Source: Gordionus sp. m RMFG-2023 (taxonomy: Eukaryota; Nematomorpha; Gordioida; Chordodea; Parachordodidae). From it: a DNA stretch of 64,000 bases. Shown one piece after another: positions 56,936 through 64,000 of this stretch (position 1 is its first letter; every line of letters starts with the position of its first letter). The notes under the pieces were generated by a model, which was not told the origin of the DNA, searched no databases, and saw only the letters and a program-made list of their open reading frames with translations. The translations under genes and the position numbers were made by a program. Where the stretch lies: NCBI RefSeq assembly GCF_954871325.1, contig NC_088775.1, positions 54,971,561-55,035,560 on the forward strand, given 5' to 3'.

Positions 56936-59118
56936 GGTATCACGTCAATTCGGCGCGCAAAATTCGGCGCAGAAAACTCGGCGCGGCGTCAATTCGGCGC
57001 ATCATCAATTCAGCGCGGCGACAACTCGGCGCGGCGTCAATTCGGCGCGTATCTAATACAGTTGCAATTTATTATAAATTTATTAGTATAAAAAAAAGGA
57101 TGATTAAATAGAAATGATTTTGAATGTTGGTCATATTAATTATTTCTTCGTATTTTTTTTTACAAAAATCTCAATTTTATTTACTAAATGTTTAATATCA
57201 ATAAAAAAAATTAACAACCAATATTTATACCGATTTCCTTGCTGGACCAATTTACCACATTATAAGGTAGGGGAGACTGGGGTTAATTGGACCGATTTTT
57301 GCAAAATTTAGCTCCTGTTTTTTTTATATAATATAAAAAATAATATATGATTAGATACCTCCTAAAACTATACTCTATAAAGGTACCTTATAAAAATTTT
57401 AAGAATATCCAAAAAGCCCCAATAGCGGGGTGGGGCAAATTCAAGGGGCTTCCTAAATCATTGGTTTTTTTAGCCATAATAAATTGAAATGCATTTTTAT
57501 TTATTAATAATGATACGTATAGAATTATTTAATTGTTTTATTGTTAAAAATTTCATAATACTTATAAATTGAAGCAAATTATATATAAAAATTGAAACTT
57601 AATTTAGGTTAATTTAATAAACATTTTGGACATAAAGGAGATATTATGATTTCTTAGCATAAATCCTAAATACCAATCATAAATAGCCATGAAATTGCTT
57701 TTGTGCGATAATTCGTTTTTGATTATTTTATAATAGATTAATTAATTAAACATAATATATATTTAAAATGATTAATAGAATTATTTTAAGGATTTTTAAT
57801 AAATCTAAAAAATGAATAAGTCTTAATTTGAATTTTATTGGATCAACATTAGTGTTGTTAAACGTCCGATTTGGGTCGATTAAGATTTTAGCCATAATAA
57901 CATGTAAGATTAGAGATATAAGTCCAAACTTTTCATACATTTAGAGCAAAATCTCGCTTAGATAATATTGGCTACTAATCAAAATAGGGGAGACTGGGGT
58001 TAGGTACCGGGGCTTGGCAAACCACTTAATCTCTTCTTAAAATTAAATACACCAGAAGGTTAAAATTTTATCATAATATAGTTTTTATTAGTTTACGTCT
58101 ATAGACAAAAAATCTTTTGAAATAATTATTAAAAATTTTATTTAAGAAATAAAATATTGATGAAGTTTTTATAATTTGGGAAAGTTTATTGAGTATTTAT
58201 TATATCCAGAAATTTAGAGTTAGCAGGGCTTGCTAAACCATACACGTCAATTATGGCAGTTAATAATGAAAAAAATATAAAATGTTTATTAAATTAACCA
58301 AAATTAAGTTTCAATTTTTATATATAACTTGCCTTAATTTACCCGCTATTGGGGCTTGTTGGACAAAATTTTTCTTTTACAAAAAGTAAAATTCAAAAAA
58401 AATGATTATATTCTTAAATTTTTTATAAGGAATCTTTATAGAGTATAGTTTAGGTATCTAATCATATATATTTTTTATATTATCTAAAAAACCAGGAGAT
58501 ATAGCCAATTTTATAAAAATCGGTCCAATTAACCCCAGTCTCTCCTACCTTATAATGTGGTAAATTGGTCCAGCAAGGAAATCGGTATAAATATTGGTTG
58601 TTAATTTTTTTTATTGATATTACACATTTAGTAAATAAAATTGAGATTTTTGTAAAAAAAAATACGAAGAAATAATTAATATGACCAACATTCAAAATCA
58701 TTTCTATTTAATCATCCTTTTTTTTACACTAATAAATTTATAATAAATTGCAACTGTATTAGATACGCGCCGAATTGACGTTGCGCTGAATTGACGTTGC
58801 GCCGAATTGTCGCCGCGCTGAATTGATGTTGCGCCGAATTGTCGCCGCGCCGAATAGACGTTGCGCCGAGTTGTCGCCGCGCCGAATTGACGTTGCGCTG
58901 AGTTGTCGCCGCGCTGAATTGACGTTGCGCCGAATTGACGTTGCGCCGAATTGACGTTGCGCCGAATCGACGTTGCGCTGAGTTGTCGCCGCGCTGAATT
59001 GACGTTGCGCCGAGTTGTCGCCGCGCTGAGTTGACGATGCGCCGAATTGACGCCGCGCCGAGTTTTCTGCGCCGAATTGTCGTGCGCCGAATTTTCCGCG
59101 CCGAATTGACGTGGAACC
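56936..59118. mobile_element. Foldback element FB-B copy 2, complete, 9-bp TSD
   Basis: 2,183 bp inside hAT-2 copy 2, flanked by ATTAAATAT on both sides (56927-56935, 59119-59127). Ends are GGTATCACGTCAATTCGGCG and, from the other strand, GGTTCCACGTCAATTCGGCG. Motif arrays at 56936-57050 (about 7 units) and 58765-59118 (over 20 units), then ~250-bp inverted arms that look nearly identical. The centre holds AGGGGAGACTGGGGTTA at 57267 and 57985 and its inverse near 58530. Compared with copy 1 at 32048 the centre is in the opposite direction. Confidence 0.9.
58765..59118. repeat. Expanded FB-B motif array
   Basis: Over 20 uninterrupted units of the 15-16-bp motif (GCCGAATTGACGTTGC and GCCGAGTTGTCGCCGC alternate). 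The corresponding end of copy 1 (32048-32150) has only six or seven. The long minus-strand open frame here (58704-59120) is caused by the repeat. Confidence 0.85.
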
Positions 59119-59279
59119 ATTAAATATATATTTAATTACATTTATTCATTTATCTACTAAGTTATTTTATCAATTAAATTCGATTTCAAGTTTTCCGGCG
59201 TAATATTTATTATTTTCAAATTTTTAGTGGCGTAATATTTATCTACCATTTTCAAATTTCTAGTCATATAATAATTATT

Positions 59280-60060
59280 TATGAAACTTCTTGTCCAACA
59301 GGGAAAAAGAAATTGCAAGTGCAACGAGATAGAGTCTCTGCCATCAAGCAGTAACAGCTTTTAAGGAGTTAGAAGAGCCAATTATTTGCTATTACTGAAA
59401 TAACACAATGGCCTGAAAGAAATATTTCTTCAGAAGCAAGAAAATTATTGGATACAATGCTTATTCCAAATTTTATTCTCATTAGAATGTATTATTTAAT
59501 TATACAACTATTTTAAGTATTACTTTTCAAAAACATGACATTGACTAGATTAAGAAAATGAGAATAGCGGAGAGCATTTTATCAGAACTCAAGGAAATTA
59601 GGGCTTATGTTGATGAAGAATTTCATATTTTATTGTTGAGTCAAAAGCAGAGCTATACGTGTTTAATATTAGTCTCCATCGACTTGTAGTAAGGCAAGCT
59701 CATCGTTAAAACATTAATATAGGATCAGTAGAAGAGTATATCTTAAATACAGATACATTTATAACCCAAATAAATGAATGTTTAATTCATCATGCAGCAC
59801 TTACTAATCTGCAAATAACTTCCACAAAAGCCTTCCCAACCTTTTTCAGATGGTGATAGAAAAAAAATTTGTTAGATTTTTATTATGTATATGTTAAAGT
59901 ATCTTATGATGCCTTACTAGCTGAATAACTATGTTTATAAGATTAACTATGGTTGGTATAGTCCCAAAAAATGTTATGGATGCTCTGCATTATTTCAAAC
60001 ACATTTTAGATTAAATTCCCAATGTATTAAAAGGGTTTATAAACTCTTCCCATTAGTAAA
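59280..60060 (+). pseudogene. hAT-2 transposase relic, copy 2
   Basis: Same pieces as copy 1, more decayed. Examples are a CCATCAAGCAGTAACAGCTT stretch (HQAVTA), GAAGAGCCAATTATT, CGGAGAGCATTTTATCAGAA and the CCAAAAAATGTTATGGATGC stretch. About 90 bases present in copy 3 but absent in copy 1 are retained near 59745-59830 (AATACAGATACATTTATAAC, ATGAATGTTTAATTCATCA). Confidence 0.7.
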
Positions 60061-60096
60061 CTAATGAGAGAACTTTCTCTTTTTTAAGAAGAATAA

Positions 60097-60488
60097 CAGA
60101 GGCCTGGAGAAGTACAGTTTGCAAAGCACGGCCAGGATTATTTTTAAAGATTTTTTACGGCCCGGCCTAGGCTTTTTTTAAAAAAATTTCAGGCCCGGCC
60201 CGGCTTTTTAAAAAAAAAATTTTAGGCCCCACTCGGCTTTTTTTAAAAAATTTTCAGGCCCAGCCCAGATTTTTTAAAAATAAATTATATTTATATTTGA
60301 TTTTTATAGCTAATAATAACGATTTCAAATATAGGCTGTTTTAAAAAATATAGTCCGGATTGGGTGTTTTTTTAAAATAATATAGGCCCGGCTTGGGTGT
60401 TTTTTTAAAAAAAATTTGGGCCCGGCCCGAGTATATTTAAACAAATTTAAATACTGCCCGGTCCGGGGGCCGGGCCTGCAGGTCTCCG
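60097..60488 (-). mobile_element. hAT-1 MITE inside hAT-2 copy 2
   Basis: Same insertion point as 46804-47094: AAGAATAA before, AAAAACAT after. It starts CAGAGGCCTGGAGAAGTACA and ends CCGGGCCTGCAGGTCTCCG. It is about 100 bp longer than in copy 1, with extra GGCCCGG/A-run blocks. Confidence 0.8.
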
Positions 60489-60849
60489 AAAAACATGCCA
60501 AGAAGTACAACATCTGAAAGTAGATTGAAAGGTTTGGATCTTTTGAATATTCATAGGCATTTGACGACAAGCAAGGATTTGATAATTGAAAAATTTCAAT
60601 CACAACGTAGATTGGATTTTACATTGTAAATGTATAACATACAAAATGCAATTATTCCTAAGAAACTTTTTGTGTAAAGGCTCAAAAAATTTAAATTTCT
60701 ATTTTGGGTCATTAAAGTGTTTCTTTACATATAATTTTTTTATAATTCACATTAATTTAAATTGTGTATTAGAAATAGTTATTAGTCCTAATAAATTTAT
60801 GCTTGATATTTTTAAAAAACAATAATATTTTTTAAAAAATTTTATTAGC

Positions 60850-61848
60850 CACAAAAATGTTCCCGAAAAATATATAAGAATAATACAGGATATGTATATG
60901 AGCCATACAACAATGGTCCGTAGCACAACAGGTACTTCAGCAGGCTTCACAATAGCCGAAGTTGTTCATCAAGGGTCGGCTCTCAGCCCACTTCTCTTCA
61001 TTACAGTAATAGATGTATTAGCACAGCCTATACCTCAAACAGTCCCGTGGAATATGATATTTGCAGATGATATTGTGATACTTGCCGAATCTAAGGATGA
61101 AATGAAAGAAAGACTAGTGAGTTGAATAAATATCCTAGAAACGCACGGATTAAAAGTAAATAGAGAAAAGACGGAGTATATGGTGATAGGAGGAGATGAA
61201 ACAGAGAGTATTGATATAAATGAATGGCAGATATCGGCAATTGAAAGCTGCAAATATTTGGGCTCCACTATACAAACAAACGGCACAATAGAAAAAGAGA
61301 TAAAGAGTAAGATTAATCAAGGGTGGCTAAAGTGGAGATCTTTATCTGGAGTGCTATTTGATAAAAGAATCCCACACAAATTAAAGGGAAAAATTTACAG
61401 TTCCATAATACAACCAACTATTCTATATAGTTCGGAAACATGGCCAACCAAAGAATCAGACGAGAGAAGTCTACAAACCATGGAGATGAGAATGCTGAGG
61501 ATGATTGCTGGGGTAACAAGAAAGGATAAAGTGCGCAGTACAAGAATACTAAGTAGTTTAAAGGTAGTGCCCATTAAGACTAAGTTAATGGTAAATAGAC
61601 TTAGGTGGTATGGGCACACAATGAGAAGGCCTATGAACTACATAGGAAATAAAGTTAAGAGTTTGGAAGTGATGGGCAAACGTAAAAGAGGAAGGCCAAA
61701 ACTTCAATGGGACCATAAAGTTAGAGCCAATATAAAGAAGTATAAATTAGATAAAAGAGATTGTATTAATAACATAAAGTGGAGAGAGATGTTAAAGGAG
61801 CTTACCACCAGAAAAGGTGAAAGCTAAAGAGAAAAAAAAAATAAAAAA
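60850..61848 (+). mobile_element. 5'-truncated RTE-type LINE
   Basis: About 1 kb inserted a few bases inside the 3' end of hAT-2 copy 2 and finishing in AAAGAGAAAAAAAAAATAAA. That is the form expected for a LINE: 5'-truncated, with an A-rich tail. It encodes the C-terminal half of a reverse transcriptase in one frame. It splits TTTTATTAG from AAATTACCCCC of the hAT end, where copy 1 has TTTATTATCCCCC. The target duplication is short or unclear in this A/T-rich site. Confidence 0.85.
60852..61827 (+). pseudogene. RTE-type LINE reverse transcriptase, C-terminal half
   Basis: One frame starting HKNVPEKYIRIIQDMY (palm entry). It continues through VVHQGSALSPLLFI, then FADDIVILAES (catalytic FADD at 61060-61071), HGLKVNREKTEYM, CKYLGSTIQTNG, ILYSSETWPT, MRMLRMIAGVTRKDKVRS and LRWYGHTMRRP, to a basic end KRKRGRPKLQWDH. 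This is the RTE-like order from memory. The only break seen is TGA at 61123-61125, where related proteins usually have Trp. The endonuclease and N-terminal RT are missing through 5' truncation. Few changes suggest a young insertion. Confidence 0.85.
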
Positions 61849-61897
61849 ATAAATTACCCCCCCCCCCCCTTAGACCAAATTCCTGCGTACGCGCCTA

Positions 61898-62145
61898 ATA
61901 AAATATACTAATATCTATTTAATTAAATAGCCTCAATTTTCAATATTTAAAATAACCTTCTCAAATGGTGAAAGACTTATAAACGACTTTCCCGTTTTAA
62001 CAGTTTTGGTTCTTAATCCTGTCAATTCCTGCTTCCTCGGCTAGCAGTGAAAGAGCGCTTTCAGCGGCTGGTAGGATTTGAAGATAGGAGGACTGTTTAA
62101 AGCCTGACAAACTCGACTCGTCATTATTTATATATCACGTAACAC
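61898..62145 (+). pseudogene. hAT dimerisation-domain relic between two hAT-2 copies
   Basis: The plus strand around 62020-62120 reads LSIPASSASSERALSAAGRI, a stop, R, a further stop, then EDCLKPDKLDSSLF. This is the hAT C-terminal signature (PASSASSER.FS.AGRI...RR..L.PDKLD). It lies between the ends of hAT-2 copies 2 and 3, so it belongs to an older hAT insertion that was the target of one of them. Confidence 0.7.
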
Positions 62146-64000
62146 CATGCGCGTACGCAGGAATTTAGTGTGGGGGGGGGGGGATAATTAAAATGTTTTA
62201 AAATATAATTATTGTTATTTAAAAATATCAAGCATAAATTTATTAGGACTAATAACTATTTCTAATATACAAATTTAAATTAATATGAATTATAAAAAAT
62301 TAAATATATAAACCGGTATATAAAAATAAATTTGAAATAAAAATTATTAAACGGATATAACCGGCGGCATATAAATACTTTAAATAAATCTGAATTATAA
62401 AATATTAAGTAGATATAACCAGGATATGAATGACTATAAAATAAATAACCCATAATAGAAATTTAAATTTTTTGAGCCTTTAAAATTTATATATAAAGTA
62501 TAAAAAATTTTAATGAAATATGAATAATTAATTTATGTAAAAGAAAAATATATAAGACATAAAAAAATGATTGCACAAAAAATATTATAGAAACATTATA
62601 TTTTTATAATGTAAAATCCAATCTTCGTTGGGATTGAGCTAATTTTTCAATTATCTCATCCGTGCTTGGCGTCAAATTAAAGAAGAGAATGTTCTCTCAT
62701 TAGTTGCAGTACTAATGGGAAGAGTTGCTAATATATATAAAAATTTAATATATTGGGAAAATAATCTAAAAGATGTTTGAAATGATGCAAAGCATCCATA
62801 CCATTTTTTGGGACTATATCAACCATAGTTAATCTTTTATACCATAGTTAGCATTCAGTTAATAAAGCATCATGAGATACATTAACGTCTTCATGATAAA
62901 AATCTGCCAAATATTTTATTTTTTTCTATCACCATCTGAAAAAGGTTCAGAGGGCTTTTGCGGAAGTAATAACTGCAGATTGGTAAGTGCAGCTTGATGA
63001 ATTAAAAACCGTTCATTAAATTGGGTTATATATGTATTCAAAAGAGGTACAAAGACATTTATTTTATAATATTCTTCTATTGACCCTATATTAATATTTG
63101 GACGATAAGGTTGCCTTGCTGCAAGTCGAGGGAGACAAATATTGAACTCGTATAGCTTTGCTTTTGATTTAACACTAACATATAAAATATGAAATTCCTC
63201 ATCAGCATTAGCTCTAATTTTCTTGAGTTCTAATAAAATTGTCTGCTATTCTCATCATCTCAATCAAATCAATATCAGGTTTTTGAAAAGTATTACATAA
63301 AATAGTTGTATAATTAAATAATTTATTAATACATTCTAATGCGAAAAAAAAATTTGGTATAAGTATTGAATCCAGTAACTTGCTTGCTTCTGAAGAAATA
63401 TCTCTTTCAGACCATTGTGATATTTCTGTAAGAGCATTAATAATCGGCTCTTCTAACTCCATAAAAGCTGTTACTGCTTGATGTCGAAGACTCCATCTTG
63501 TTGGACAAGCTTTTTGCAATTTTTTTCTCCTTGTTGGGCAAGGAGTTTCAGATATAATTCTGTTCAAAATATTTTAAAGCTTGGGGTATCTAAACATCTC
63601 ATGGATGCTAGATATTTTACCTATATAAATATAAAAAATTTAATTTAAATAATTAAAAATATACCTAAGCAATTTGATATCAATGGTAAAGAACATGAAT
63701 CCGATATTGCTAAGTTGTGTGAATGGGTAGCACAGTGGACATATATAGCTGTTGGGCATTTTTTTTAATAAATGCCTGAAGCCCATTGAATTGCCCACTC
63801 AATGTACGTGTTCCATCATACTCTTGCTCACGTATCATATTTATATTAAGCTATATTTTTGAAAATAATTTTATAATAAGATTAATTATTACTTTTAATT
63901 TTTTAAGATTCTCAAAATTACATCAGCTAAAGCAGACCCAGTCATGCTTGAAACAGGAATAAATTGTAGAAACGTTTCCTTGATAATGTTATTATGTGTG
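62146..64000 (-). mobile_element. hAT-2 copy 3, runs off the window
   Basis: Starts at the terminal repeat CATGCGCGTACGCAGGAATT with a 14-base G run and extends leftward in coding sense to the window end. It lacks the hAT-1 insertion found in copies 1 and 2: the flanking sequences TTAGTTTACTAATG-like and GACGCCAAGCACGGATGAG lie much closer together. So it represents an unoccupied or deleted state. Confidence 0.75.
62800..64000 (-). pseudogene. hAT-2 transposase relic, copy 3 (best preserved)
   Basis: On the minus strand, from the window end, come VSSMTGSALADVILRIL and EQEYDGTRTLSGQFNGLQAF, continuing IKKNAQQLYMST (hAT block with YDGA..MSG.FNGVQ, from memory). Then the longest frame (63567-63214) reads CPTRRKKLQKACPTRWSLRH, QAVTAFMELEEPIINALTEI, SQWSERDISSEASKLLDSIL and NYTTILCNTFQKPDIDLIEM. 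After it, LPRLAARQPYRPNINIGSIE and YYKINVFVPLL follow in a broken frame. Frame breaks between the three parts make it inactive. The start lies beyond 64000. Confidence 0.8.

Larger units (their letters stand above)
56831..61897 (+). mobile_element. hAT-2 copy 2, carrying three nested insertions
   Basis: The body starts with CCAAGCCAAAAAATGCAGATGCC as two short matches to copy 1. It is split at 56936-59118 by FB-B copy 2 and resumes in register. It contains the hAT-1 insertion shared with copy 1 (60097-60488), takes an RTE LINE near its 3' end (60850-61848), and finishes GACCAAATTCCTGCGTACGC with GCCTA. The left terminal repeat is missing. This gives a clear order: hAT-1 into hAT-2, spread of hAT-2, then FB-B and LINE insertions. 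Confidence 0.75.

Noticed and set aside
57114-58701. Matching ~65-codon frames (MILNVGHINYFFVFFF) in both FB-B arms
   Set aside because: They are identical because the arms are inverted copies. In the other FB-B copy the frame is shifted by runs of T, so there is no sign of protein-level conservation.
58704-59120. 138-codon minus-strand frame with repeated RRxxNSARRQ motifs
   Set aside because: The frame runs through the FB-B motif array. The unit is usually 15 bp, so any stop-free unit keeps a frame open; copy 1 shows different frames. It is not a protein.
61035-61286. Minus-strand frames over the LINE
   Set aside because: Antisense of a clear reverse transcriptase frame.

Overview
This window looks like a piece of a large, strongly AT-rich eukaryotic nuclear genome, and nearly all of it that can be read is transposable-element debris. 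I recognise no intact host gene, tRNA or rRNA, and nothing bacterial. The organism is probably an invertebrate animal. This is an inference from the mix of families: an RTE-type LINE, several hAT lineages, Tc1/mariner, Ty3/Gypsy remains, and two uncharacterised protein families (one with FCYIC and LFIDSSK motifs, one with SDG and HGK motifs) that I recall from invertebrate genomes. None of this was searched.

Layout. 0.3-1.8 kb: Ty3/Gypsy pol fragment. 2-11.9 kb: fragments of GC-rich hAT ends, a LINE C-terminus (minus strand), an SDG-family relic and a hAT C-terminus. 11.9-16.0 kb: a 4.1-kb foldback element with a 9-bp target duplication, terminal arrays of TCGCGAA-type motifs, and inner arms made of a ~118-bp satellite. 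16-25 kb: AT-rich DNA with MITE-like repeats and the FCYIC-family relic near 21 kb. 25.6-26.9 kb: a ~300-bp tandem repeat that looks dimeric. 27-31 kb: a gag-like zinc-knuckle relic, a complete-ended Tc1/mariner copy and an LTR-like edge. 31.1-37.3 kb: two inverted copies of one hAT family whose target duplications are exchanged, which marks an inversion; a second foldback element sits inside the larger copy. 37.3-45.8 kb: another SDG-family relic, then a second copy of the 12-kb foldback family split by another 9-bp-TSD element, which itself holds a Ty3/Gypsy-like relic. 45.8-47.6 kb, 56.8-61.9 kb and 62.1-64 kb: three copies of one hAT family, carrying nested insertions of a third foldback copy, GC-rich hAT pieces and an RTE LINE. 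48.9-53.8 kb: inverted-repeat elements, a direct duplication, and a hAT copy with both ends and an 8-bp TSD.

The most interesting structure is a group of non-coding foldback elements (11919-16000, 32048-34025, 56936-59118). They share a terminal motif close to GGTATCACGTCAATTCGGCG, make exact 9-bp target duplications, and carry subterminal arrays of 15-17-bp motifs followed by long inverted arms. A fourth element (39623-43882) has the same 9-bp duplication but different ends. The duplication length and long inverted repeats resemble Mutator-like (MULE) elements, but no transposase is visible in any of them. The second highlight is the hAT-mediated inversion, which the four exchanged target-site flanks support.
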